Shown piece by piece: positions 49,243-57,252 of a stretch of 64,000 bases of DNA. Source of the DNA: RGIG6353 sp964650465 (lineage in GTDB: Bacteria > Bacillota > Clostridia > Oscillospirales > SIG627). Numbering within the stretch: position 1 is the stretch's first letter; every line of letters starts with the position of its first letter. Both the position numbers and the translations under genes were made by a program. The stretch is taken from the NCBI GenBank assembly GCA_964650465.1, contig CAZYTA010000001.1, positions 39,275 to 103,274 on the forward strand, read 5' to 3'. Below the pieces are notes generated by a model. The model was not told the origin of the DNA. It saw only the letters and a program-made list of their open reading frames with translations, and made no database searches.

Positions 49243-50571
49243 ATGCTTGACGAAAAATTTATATCGAGAATGAAAAAGCTTCTGGGAAATGACGGGCTTG
49301 AAGAATATCTTGCCGAGCTTGAGAAACCGTCGCCGAGAGCCTTGCGTGTCAACACTATCAAGGGTGATGTGTCGGCGCTTGACCTTGAGCTGTCACCTGT
49401 TCCCTACTCCCGCAACTGCTATTATTTTAATGCCGAGCATATAGGAGGTCATCCCCTTCATCATGCGGGGCTCATATATATTCAGGAGCCGGGTGCAATG
49501 GTGCCTGTTTCCTGTCTTGACATAAAGAGCGACTGGCGGATATTCGACACCTGCTCAGCGCCCGGCGGTAAATCCTTACAGGCGGCGGCATTTTTAGGTG
49601 ATGACGGCTTTATACTGTCAAACGAAATAAACACACCCCGAGCCAGAATAATGTCTGGCAATTTTGAGAGAATGGGTGTAAAGAACTCGGTTATTACCTC
49701 GGCTCCCGTTGACAAGGTTTCCCAGCTGTTTCCCTGTTACTTCGACCTCGTAATAGTTGATGCGCCCTGCTCGGGCGAGGGAATGTTCCGAAAGGAAGAG
49801 GACGCCGTCAGAGATTGGAGCGAGGAAAATGTAAAGATGTGTGCCGAAAGACAGGCGGGCATTCTTCAAGCCGCTTCACGCAGTGTAAGGGGCGGCGGCT
49901 ATCTGCTGTACTCCACCTGTACCTTCTCTGTGGAGGAAAACGAGGACACTGTAAATTCCTTTCTTGCCGAAAACAGTGATTTTGAGCTTGTATCCCCTCA
50001 CGAAAGAGTTCTCCCCTACACTGTATCGGGTGTGGGCAATGACTGCTTCAGACGGTTCTATCCGCATATCGCACCCGGTGAAGGGCAATTTGCGGCACTG
50101 ATGAAAAGGAAGGGGGACGAAGAGGAAAGAGCAGATATAAAATCAGGTCTGTCTCAGCCCTCAAAAGAAGAAAGAAAATGCGTTGAAGACTTTTTGAAGG
50201 ATACGCTTATTGACTTTAATTCAGACTTTATTTTCAAATTCAAGGATTATATCGTGTATATTGCCCCCGGTATTCCCGTACCCGACAAGGTAACCTATTC
50301 ATGCGGTGTAACACTGGGAGAAACAAAAAAAGGATATTTTCAGCCCCATCATCAGCTTTTTTCGGCAATGGGAGATAAATTCAAGCGAAGGGTCACACTG
50401 GCGCTTGATGACCCAAGGCTTCAAGCATACTTAAGAGGCGAGAGCATTCAGTATGACATTGACAACGGCTGGTGTGCCGTATTTGCGGGCGGTGTCGCCT
50501 TAGGCGGCGGCAAGGCGGTAGACGGACAGATAAAAAATCATTACCCCAAGGGGTTAAGAATACAGCATTGA
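49243..50571 (+). CDS. RsmF/NOL1-type rRNA m5C methyltransferase
   Basis: The start is set at 49243 (MLDEKFISRMKKLLG); the upstream 20 codons belong to the same open frame but lack family similarity. The 442-residue protein has the m5C methyltransferase motifs IFDTCSAPGGKSLQAA (SAM site), IVDAPCSGEGMFRKEE (Pro-Cys motif IV) and YSTCTFSVEENED (catalytic Thr-Cys motif VI). A C-terminal PUA-like RNA-binding region includes LRGESIQYD. It should methylate a cytosine of 16S rRNA (or tRNA) as RsmF does. The next gene follows after nine bases. Confidence 0.88.
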   Translation: MLDEKFISRMKKLLGNDGLEEYLAELEKPSPRALRVNTIKGDVSALDLELSPVPYSRNCYYFNAEHIGGHPLHHAGLIYIQEPGAMVPVSCLDIKSDWRIFDTCSAPGGKSLQAAAFLGDDGFILSNEINTPRARIMSGNFERMGVKNSVITSAPVDKVSQLFPCYFDLVIVDAPCSGEGMFRKEEDAVRDWSEENVKMCAERQAGILQAASRSVRGGGYLLYSTCTFSVEENEDTVNSFLAENSDFELVSPHERVLPYTVSGVGNDCFRRFYPHIAPGEGQFAALMKRKGDEEERADIKSGLSQPSKEERKCVEDFLKDTLIDFNSDFIFKFKDYIVYIAPGIPVPDKVTYSCGVTLGETKKGYFQPHHQLFSAMGDKFKRRVTLALDDPRLQAYLRGESIQYDIDNGWCAVFAGGVALGGGKAVDGQIKNHYPKGLRIQH

Positions 50572-50580
50572 GGTAAAAAT

Positions 50581-51393
50581 ATGTACTTACAAAACCTTCA
50601 TACCCATTCCGTTTTTTGCGACGGAAAGAATACACTCGAGGAAATGTGCGAGAAAGCCGTTGAGCTGGGCTTTGACTCCATAGGCTTTTCCCGACACGCA
50701 TGCATGCCTCACCCGTCAATTTACTGCAAGGGCGGCGAGGCGATAGTTGAATATCAGAAAAGATCAGCCGAGCTGAAAAAGGAATACGAGGGCAGGCTAG
50801 ATATATTCTGCGGTGCGGAATTCGACCTTTACTCTATAGACCCCCGAGACAACTATGACTACATAATCGGCTCATTTCACTATCTTAAGGAGAACGGCAA
50901 GCTTGTAGGCATCGACCGTACTCCCGAGCAGGTGCAGGAGGTAGTCAACGGATATTTCGGCGGAAACGGACTTGAATTTGCCCGTCATTTCTATGAGCAG
51001 TCGGTTGGTCTTTGCGAAATAAAGCCCGACATCATAGGACATTTCGACCTTGTTACAAAGCATGCAAAAACTCTTGGGCTTTTCGACGAGGACTCAAGGG
51101 AATATCAGTCCCTTGCAATCGAGGCTGTGCGTGAGATATCGAAATGGGTAAATATTTTCGAAATAAATACAGGCTGTGTATCAAGAGGCTACAGAGAGAG
51201 CCCCTATCTTGCTCCGTTTATTGTGAAGGAGCTGAAAAGGCTTGACTGTCAGATAACAATTTCCTCCGACTGTCATGACAGGAGCTTTTTCGACTGTGAA
51301 TGGCAGACTGCAAAGAACAGGCTTCTTGACTGCGGCTACAAAAACATTGTAATACTGACAAAGGACGGCTTCAAGGAAGAAGCCCTGGTGTAA
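50581..51393 (+). CDS. PHP-domain phosphatase, histidinol-phosphatase HisK-like
   Basis: The 270-residue protein carries the PHP metal-ligand motifs in order: NLHTHSVFCDG (His pair), GAEFDLY (Glu), IIGSFHYL (His), DIIGHFDLVTK, and ITISSDCHD (Asp-His). The size and order fit class II histidinol-phosphate phosphatase (HisK/HisJ). No other histidine biosynthesis gene is nearby, so another phosphoester substrate is possible. The Shine-Dalgarno is weak (GAGGTAAAA). The EutH gene starts two bases after its stop codon. Confidence 0.8.
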   Translation: MYLQNLHTHSVFCDGKNTLEEMCEKAVELGFDSIGFSRHACMPHPSIYCKGGEAIVEYQKRSAELKKEYEGRLDIFCGAEFDLYSIDPRDNYDYIIGSFHYLKENGKLVGIDRTPEQVQEVVNGYFGGNGLEFARHFYEQSVGLCEIKPDIIGHFDLVTKHAKTLGLFDEDSREYQSLAIEAVREISKWVNIFEINTGCVSRGYRESPYLAPFIVKELKRLDCQITISSDCHDRSFFDCEWQTAKNRLLDCGYKNIVILTKDGFKEEALV

Positions 51394-51395
51394 TT

Positions 51396-52466
51396 ATGCT
51401 GAATTATATCATAGCCATATTCTGCGTTATAGGTGCGGCAGACTATATTATAGGCAAGAAATTCGGTGTGGGAAAGGAATTTGAAGGCGGTATAATGCTG
51501 CTTGGTCCGATGGCGCTGTCTATGGTGGGAATGATACTTCTCGCTCCCCTGCTTGCCGAATGGCTTATGCCTGTAACCTCGTTTATAGCAAAATATACCC
51601 CCTTTGACCCGTCAATACTTTCGGGTATGCTTCTTGCCAACGATATGGGCGGTGCGCCTCTTTCACAGGCTATTGCCTCAAGCAAGCTTATAGGCGATTT
51701 CAACGGACTTATTGTAGGCGCCACTCTCGGCGCTACCGTTTCATTTACAATTCCCTTTGCACTCAGTGTAATCAGCAAGGACTATCACTCCGATGTACTG
51801 ATGGGAATACTGTGCGGTATAGGCACTGTGCCTGTGGGCTGTATAGTATCGGGAATAATGGTGGGCATTCCCTTCGGGGCACTCATAATTGACATGATAC
51901 CCGTTGCGGTATTTTCTGCGCTCGTTATTTTCGGACTGCTGAAATTCCCCTCTCTTTCGGTAAGAATATTCTCCTGGCTGGGACGAATAATAATCGGTCT
52001 GATAATCTTCGGACTTGTGCTTGGAATACTCAACAGGCTTGTGGGAATTACAGTTCTTGAAGGACTTGCGCCCCTCGACGACGGAATTGATGTAATTGTC
52101 AACGCCTCATGTGTCATGACGGGAGCCTTCCCTCTCATATATATACTGTCAAAAATATTAAACCGACCTCTTTCCGCACTTGGAAAAAAGATCGGTCTTG
52201 ACCATAAATCTGTTCTTGGTTTTGTAGCGTCCCTTGCAAGCTTTGCAACCTGTACACCCCTCATTCCCGAAATGAACAGGAAGGGCAGAATAGCAAACCT
52301 CGCCTTTGCGGTATCAGGTGCATTCACCTTTGCGGGACACCTCGCCTTTACACTGTCGGTAAATCCCGACTTTGTATCAGCTATGATAGTCGGCAAGCTC
52401 ATATCGGGAATAACCGCCGTAGCGGTGGCACTTCTGATATACGGCAAGCTGTTTGGCAAGGAGTAA
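51396..52466 (+). CDS. eutH: EutH-like ethanolamine transporter (orphan)
   Basis: The 356-residue protein has about ten helices and aligns with EutH from the start: IIAIFCVIGAADYIIG, LGPMALSMVGMILLAPLL, SGMLLANDMGGAPLSQAIAS (the conserved NDMGG loop), and the C-terminal FTFAGHLAFTLSVNPDF. EutH allows ethanolamine uptake. No ammonia-lyase, microcompartment shell or eut regulator genes are in the window, so it acts alone or with genes elsewhere. It is coupled to a PHP phosphatase gene. Convergent to the thioesterase gene with a 12-base gap. Confidence 0.88.
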   Translation: MLNYIIAIFCVIGAADYIIGKKFGVGKEFEGGIMLLGPMALSMVGMILLAPLLAEWLMPVTSFIAKYTPFDPSILSGMLLANDMGGAPLSQAIASSKLIGDFNGLIVGATLGATVSFTIPFALSVISKDYHSDVLMGILCGIGTVPVGCIVSGIMVGIPFGALIIDMIPVAVFSALVIFGLLKFPSLSVRIFSWLGRIIIGLIIFGLVLGILNRLVGITVLEGLAPLDDGIDVIVNASCVMTGAFPLIYILSKILNRPLSALGKKIGLDHKSVLGFVASLASFATCTPLIPEMNRKGRIANLAFAVSGAFTFAGHLAFTLSVNPDFVSAMIVGKLISGITAVAVALLIYGKLFGKE

Positions 52467-52478
52467 GGTTATTCCTTT

Positions 52479-52874
52479 TCACAAATGACTGCCGACAACG
52501 GACACCGATGCTACGAGGGTTCCTCTTTCGTCCTTTATTTCTATTTCGTAGAAGCAGCTTCTTCTGCCGTCCTTCAGGAGTCTTGATTCAGCGGTGAGGA
52601 TATCACCCTTTACTGTACCGAGGAAGGATATATTTGCGGAGGTAGTGACCGTTATGGCATCGCGGCTTCTGTTGGTAGCTACTGCAAAGGTAAAATCGGC
52701 AAGGGTGAACATTACTCCGCCCATTACCTGATTTGCGGCGTTTTTGTGGCGGGAATCAAGCTTCAGTGAGCATTTTGCCCATTTGTCGCCTATTTCCTCT
52801 ATAACGATACCTGTAGCGGCAGTGGCATACACATCTCCCTCAAAAAATTCTCTTATTCTTTCAAGCTCTGTCAT
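52479..52874 (-). CDS. PaaI-family hotdog thioesterase
   Basis: The 131-residue protein is a single hotdog domain of the PaaI/4HBT type. It has HKNAANQVMGGVMFTLADFT (the Asn, Gly-Gly and Asp positions of the active site) and a long C-terminal strand region. It should hydrolyse an acyl- or aryl-acyl-CoA. Several CoA ligases are encoded in the window, but none is adjacent. CGGAGGAAC precedes the start. The gene is followed (upstream side) by a MITE-like element. Confidence 0.85.
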   Translation of the reverse strand: MTELERIREFFEGDVYATAATGIVIEEIGDKWAKCSLKLDSRHKNAANQVMGGVMFTLADFTFAVATNRSRDAITVTTSANISFLGTVKGDILTAESRLLKDGRRSCFYEIEIKDERGTLVASVSVVGSHL

Positions 52875-52903
52875 TTTAGTTCCTCCGTTTTTTGCTATTA
52901 TAG

Positions 52904-53172
52904 CCGAAGAGAGTTGAACTATTGATGCCGAGGAAAGTCCTTTTCGGTCTAAATTTCAATTTTGTTTAAAATACGTTGAGTATATCTGCGTGTCAAAAGA
53001 AAAATTATCCTCGAAAACCACCTTTTCTCGGTTCGAGGGAAGTTTCAAACGGGAATTTTTGTTCCTGACAAGGCACGTTTCCCGCAGTCATACTGCCGTA
53101 TTGCAAGGGAATGTAACGACGGCAGGGGCGAAAATTCCCATTTGAAACCGACAAGAGTTCGGCTCTCTTCGG
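52904..53172. mobile_element. MITE-like element with CCGAAGAGAG ends
   Basis: Terminal inverted repeats are CCGAAGAGAGTTGAACT (left) and the inverse of CCGAAGAGAGCCGAACT (right). An inner pair GTTTCAAACGGGAATTTT / AAAATTCCCATTTGAAAC (near 53046 and 53132) encloses a core GTCATACTGCCGTATTGCAA. It has no coding frame. It fills the gap between the thioesterase and DMT genes. A shortened relative is at 19057. Confidence 0.8.
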
Positions 53173-53222
53173 ATATTATACATCTGAATTACAAAAATTT
53201 CAATACATAAAGGGCTGTTAAT

Positions 53223-54116
53223 ATGATTTATTCACTTGTTTTTATCAACATTATTATTACCGCATTTCAAGGAATAACCACAAAATTCTTTTCCGAGCAT
53301 TACCCCGGTAAGAAGGATAATTCATCGACGGTATTTTCTGTAATCGTGGGAATACTCGTGGCACTTTCCGTCATCTGCTCGGGAATAATAAGGCTTGAGG
53401 GCTTCACACTCCTTATAATACTGCTTGGTGCGGCAAGGGCGCTGACCGTAATAGCATATACCTTCTGTCTTATGACGGCAAGCGCAAAGGGTCCCTACTC
53501 ACAACTGACTATCTTTTCCATGTGCGGTGCAATACTTGTGCCCCTTCTCACAGACCTTTGCTTCGGTAAGCACATAGAGGGGTTCAAGTACCTGGCAATG
53601 CTGACAATGATAGTTTCGTTTTTCCTTATCTGCCGTCCCGCAAAGGATGAGGAAAAGGTACAAAAGGGCTTTTACCTTGCCTGTATGGGCATATTCATTT
53701 CAAACGGCTTTTACGGAGCGCTGACACCTATTGCAACCTATCTTGAGGGTGATAACATGGGTCATGAAATAATTGTGTCGACCTATGTATCAAGCGCCCT
53801 GATATCCCTTCTCATTCTCCTTTTCCGCGAGAAAAAGCAGGTGGTATCCGCTTTTAAGCTGACAGGAAAAGCCACTCTCTTTGTACTGCTCACCTCGGCT
53901 ATAATCGCATCCACAAGTATTCTCGGTATAATTTGTCTTACAGGCTTTGGTGACATCAAGGGAATTGACGGTGCGTTGAATATGACACTTCTCTGCGGAG
54001 GAGTTATGATAATATCCGAGCTTCTTTCTCTGATTTGGCTTAAGGAAAAATTTACTGCGGTAAAATGGTGCGGAATTGCCATAGCTACCGCGAGTGTGGT
54101 GGTGCTGACATTATGA
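53223..54116 (+). CDS. DMT-superfamily (EamA-like) transporter
   Basis: The 297-residue protein has ten helices in two five-helix EamA-type halves (residues 1-140 and 145-297). Segments such as ARALTVIAYTFCLMTASAKG and the C-terminal LLSLIWLKEKFTAVKWCGIA are typical of drug/metabolite transporters. The substrate is unknown. Its stop codon overlaps the start of the next membrane protein gene (ATGA), so the two are translationally coupled and may form a pair. The Shine-Dalgarno is weak. Confidence 0.82.
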   Translation: MIYSLVFINIIITAFQGITTKFFSEHYPGKKDNSSTVFSVIVGILVALSVICSGIIRLEGFTLLIILLGAARALTVIAYTFCLMTASAKGPYSQLTIFSMCGAILVPLLTDLCFGKHIEGFKYLAMLTMIVSFFLICRPAKDEEKVQKGFYLACMGIFISNGFYGALTPIATYLEGDNMGHEIIVSTYVSSALISLLILLFREKKQVVSAFKLTGKATLFVLLTSAIIASTSILGIICLTGFGDIKGIDGALNMTLLCGGVMIISELLSLIWLKEKFTAVKWCGIAIATASVVVLTL

Positions 54117-54718
54117 AAAAGACATTAAAAGCCGCCGATATTATTATGGCTGCGGCGGGTGCGTTTATTATGGCATTCGGACTTTATGAGGTACATTCCT
54201 TTTCGGGCGTAACCGAGGGCGGTGTGCTGGGAATGACGCTTCTGCTTGACCGCCATTTTCATATTTCACCTGCCTTTTCAAGTCTGATAATGAATATCAT
54301 ATGCTATATAATCGGCTGGAGAATACTCGGTAAGAGGTTCGTTCTTTACTCTGCCGTTGCAACAGTTTCGTTTTCGGTATTTTACAGGCTTCTTGAAATG
54401 ACTCCGCCGATTTTCCCAGAAATATACTCCTATCCCCTTGCCGCCGCTGTAATCGGCGCTCTGTTCATCGGTGTGGGTGCAGGGCTCTGCGTCAGGGCAG
54501 GCGGTGCGCCGAGCGGTGACGATGCACTTGCGATGGGCTTTTCAAAGCTGTTCAAGGTGAGGATAGAGACAGTGTATCTAATCAGTGACTTGACGGTACT
54601 CACACTTTCACTGACATATATCCCCGTTAAAAGAATAGCCTTTTCCCTTGTCACAGTAATACTGTCGGGCAAAATAATAGGCATAATAGAACGGGCAAAA
54701 AAGGCTGCAGCAAAATAA
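54113..54718 (+). CDS. YitT-family membrane protein
   Basis: The start is set at 54113, overlapping the stop of the DMT gene; the protein is 201 residues with about five helices. AFIMAFGLYEVHSFSGVTEG (membrane helix with a conserved Gly pair), GGVLGMTLLLDRHFHISPA and the C-terminal GAGLCVRAGGAPSGDDALAM are typical of YitT/DUF161 proteins. It lacks the C-terminal DUF2179 domain of full YitT. The function of the family is unknown. Its last codons lie inside the terminator at 54702. Confidence 0.78.
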   Translation: MKKTLKAADIIMAAAGAFIMAFGLYEVHSFSGVTEGGVLGMTLLLDRHFHISPAFSSLIMNIICYIIGWRILGKRFVLYSAVATVSFSVFYRLLEMTPPIFPEIYSYPLAAAVIGALFIGVGAGLCVRAGGAPSGDDALAMGFSKLFKVRIETVYLISDLTVLTLSLTYIPVKRIAFSLVTVILSGKIIGIIERAKKAAAK

Positions 54719-54731
54719 ATTGCTGCAGCCT
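54702..54731. terminator. Bidirectional terminator
   Basis: AGGCTGCAGCAA / TTGCTGCAGCCT with an AATAAA loop, flanked by A and T runs. It is shared by the YitT-like gene and the beta-helix gene. Confidence 0.85.
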
Positions 54732-54752
54732 TTATCAATATACCACAACGGT

Positions 54753-57101
54753 TTAATATCTTCCGTCCTTGTAATTATCGTCGGATTTATAATAAAGCTC
54801 CTCGGGAACTGGAGGCTCCTTTCCTGTGTAAACTCTGAACTTATCGAAGTAAATAGGTGTTACATATTCCAGCTTGAGTATGTGCTTACCCTTTGTAATT
54901 CTGAAGGGCCCCGAGGGTGCCATTGCACAGTTGTTAGGCAGCTTGACGGTAACGGGAGTATTATCTGTGAGAAGCTCTCCGTCGAGGAAAACCTTCATAA
55001 GTGATTTTTCCGTAGGAGATGCTACAACATAAAAGTCTATATAATACTCGTCGGTCTCGGGAATATCAAGGTCATAGCAAAGCCATTCGCCCGCATCGAC
55101 CATGTGGATAACGTAGCTGAGTACCTTGGGCTCATAGTGGAGATTGACCTCTTCGGGACGGTAAGGATTGTTGTTCTTCTGAGGCTTGAAGGTCTTGTGG
55201 AAGGTAATACCCTCTCCGCCTGCCATAAAGTCCTCTGCCTCGATTTCCTGTCTGAGCTTTTTGATAAGCTTATCGCTTTCGCTGACAAAGTCATTCGACC
55301 AGGTGTACGCAGTTCTCTTGAAATGTCCCTCGGGAAATTCGATACATTTTTCAAGATGCTTGTATTCCTTTTCCACACCCGACGCATCATAAATCTCAGC
55401 AGCCTGACCTGTGAGATTATTTTCATCAACAGGGATAAAGGGCTCCCACCTTACAGTTTCATTATCTGTGGGGATAATTGTTTTGGGATTTGAAGCAAAG
55501 TTGTTGTATATATTGAGGTTGTTGGTTCTGTAAAAGGTTTTCTGAACATACATAGAAACGACACCGCGGAGAACTACATTATTATAGGTGCTTATCTGAG
55601 CGGAGCCTGCATCGTTGTAAAGAGAGAAGCCGTTTCCGCATTTGTTTACGCCGTCAATAACATTGTCATGGACATGGCAGTTTTTGATTTCGCCGAGAGT
55701 ATATATTCCGCCTCCGTCTCGGAGAACACCCATAGCATTGACTATGCGGTTATAGGCGACCTCCATATTGCGACAATCGTATGCGACAGCTCCCTCCCAG
55801 CCCCAGCCGAGAGTAATGGCAGTATAAGGAACATCTCTTATGTAGTTGTGAAGTATTTTTATATCCTTTTCGTAGTAGACACTTATGGCACAGTTATTGT
55901 AAAGCTCACCGGGGAGTCTTGTGAATACATTATTCTGAACGGTGATATTTTTACAAACATCTATCCCCTCCTGTTCGTTATAATGGAAGGGACTTCCTAT
56001 ACGGACACCAGTAGCAGAGGAGTCTCTGAAAATACTTCCCTCGATAAGCACATTGGATACACTGTCATTCATACCGATAATAGCTGAGCCCATATTGTAA
56101 AACTCACAGTTCCTGAAGGTGATATTATCGGCAAAATTAAGTCTGAACTGAGAGGTATTTACACCGAAATATCCGTCTGTAAAGGTTTCGGGGGAGCGGT
56201 ATTTATAGTTGAGATTCATAGCGTCCGACTGATAACAGCCGTAGCCCGCAACCGAAAGTATGTTACAAGCACCGCCTGCAAATTTGATGCCCTCAAAGGT
56301 GATGTTGCAGGCTCTGTTTTCGTTGTCATCGCCCAGTATGTGGACAAACATTTCCTTCTTTCCGACTGTTGCCTCTGCCTCGCTGATATCCTCGTCTGCA
56401 TAGGGGTAATAGTAGATTGTCTTTTCTGCCTTGTTATAGTAAAACTCTCCCTCTTCATCAAGGAAGGACATATCGTTTTCAAGGAAAAAGCTTCTTGTAT
56501 CCTTACCGAGTCTCTTAATCGGTTCGATATGTGTCAAATCGAATTCAAAAGCATACTCATGGCTTTCGGGAAGATATTTATAATCTTTAATTCTGTATCT
56601 GTGACATTCCCATTCCCAAGGATTAACGAATTCCATATCCCGAAAGTTGTCAAAGCCCTTGGGGAAATTTTTCTCGGGTACCCTTACGCCGATAGCTGTC
56701 TCGCCGTCATAGAGCATATCGCTGATAGAGTAGGTATACTTGGACCTTGCTCGTTTTGCGGGGATAGTATTGATATAAAGGCTTCTTACATCCTCAACAT
56801 CAAGCCTTGCTTTATAAATTTTACCGTCGTGCTTTTCCCAGCCCGTTACATATTCACCGCCGAAAATTGTTGCATTATCGCCCTTAAAGGTGATTGTTTT
56901 GTCCTTTGAGGTATTTTCAGAGTCAAAAACAAGTGTTTCCGTCAGTGGATAAACACCGGGAAGAAGATTGATTACCACATTGGAATTTGTTTCGGATATC
57001 TCGCGGTATGCCCTTTCAACAGTCAAAAACGGAGCATCCTTGCTTCCGTCAAAGCTGTCATTGCCGTTTGGGGATACATAGAAAATTTTACAGTTTTCCA
57101 T
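54753..57101 (-). CDS. Right-handed beta-helix protein with C-terminal carbohydrate-binding-like domain
   Basis: The 782-residue protein starts IFYVSPNGNDSFDGSKDAPF, the common opening of pectate-lyase-like beta-helix proteins. Repeated parallel-strand segments follow from about residue 270 to 560 (NITFRNCEFYNMGSAIIGMN, NITVQNNVFTRLPG, NMEVAYNRIVNAMG). The last ~110 residues resemble a CBM6/CBM35-like domain (HMVDAGEWLCYDLDIPETDE). There is no signal peptide. It may cleave or bind an acidic or substituted glycan; no catalytic triad can be named by eye. It lies downstream of the FAD oxidoreductase gene in the same direction. Confidence 0.82.
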   Translation of the reverse strand: MENCKIFYVSPNGNDSFDGSKDAPFLTVERAYREISETNSNVVINLLPGVYPLTETLVFDSENTSKDKTITFKGDNATIFGGEYVTGWEKHDGKIYKARLDVEDVRSLYINTIPAKRARSKYTYSISDMLYDGETAIGVRVPEKNFPKGFDNFRDMEFVNPWEWECHRYRIKDYKYLPESHEYAFEFDLTHIEPIKRLGKDTRSFFLENDMSFLDEEGEFYYNKAEKTIYYYPYADEDISEAEATVGKKEMFVHILGDDNENRACNITFEGIKFAGGACNILSVAGYGCYQSDAMNLNYKYRSPETFTDGYFGVNTSQFRLNFADNITFRNCEFYNMGSAIIGMNDSVSNVLIEGSIFRDSSATGVRIGSPFHYNEQEGIDVCKNITVQNNVFTRLPGELYNNCAISVYYEKDIKILHNYIRDVPYTAITLGWGWEGAVAYDCRNMEVAYNRIVNAMGVLRDGGGIYTLGEIKNCHVHDNVIDGVNKCGNGFSLYNDAGSAQISTYNNVVLRGVVSMYVQKTFYRTNNLNIYNNFASNPKTIIPTDNETVRWEPFIPVDENNLTGQAAEIYDASGVEKEYKHLEKCIEFPEGHFKRTAYTWSNDFVSESDKLIKKLRQEIEAEDFMAGGEGITFHKTFKPQKNNNPYRPEEVNLHYEPKVLSYVIHMVDAGEWLCYDLDIPETDEYYIDFYVVASPTEKSLMKVFLDGELLTDNTPVTVKLPNNCAMAPSGPFRITKGKHILKLEYVTPIYFDKFRVYTGKEPPVPEELYYKSDDNYKDGRY

Positions 57102-57209
57102 AACAGTGCCTCTCTGAATGTATTTTATTTACATGACTATAGTAGCAAACATAGGTAAAAAAGTCAATAACCAATATTCGCCTATCGGGGCAATTTTCCG
57201 ATAAATGCA

Positions 57210-57252
57210 AAAGGCGGATGTAAAAGCCTTTCGGTTTTTACATCCGTCTTTC
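57210..57252 (-). terminator. Terminator of the FAD oxidoreductase gene
   Basis: AAAGACGGATGTAAAA / TTTTACATCCGCCTTTT on the minus strand with an ACCGAAAGG turn and a T run. Confidence 0.85.

Noticed and set aside
51396..52466. Ethanolamine utilisation microcompartment locus
   Set aside because: Only eutH is found; no shell proteins, ammonia-lyase or regulator.
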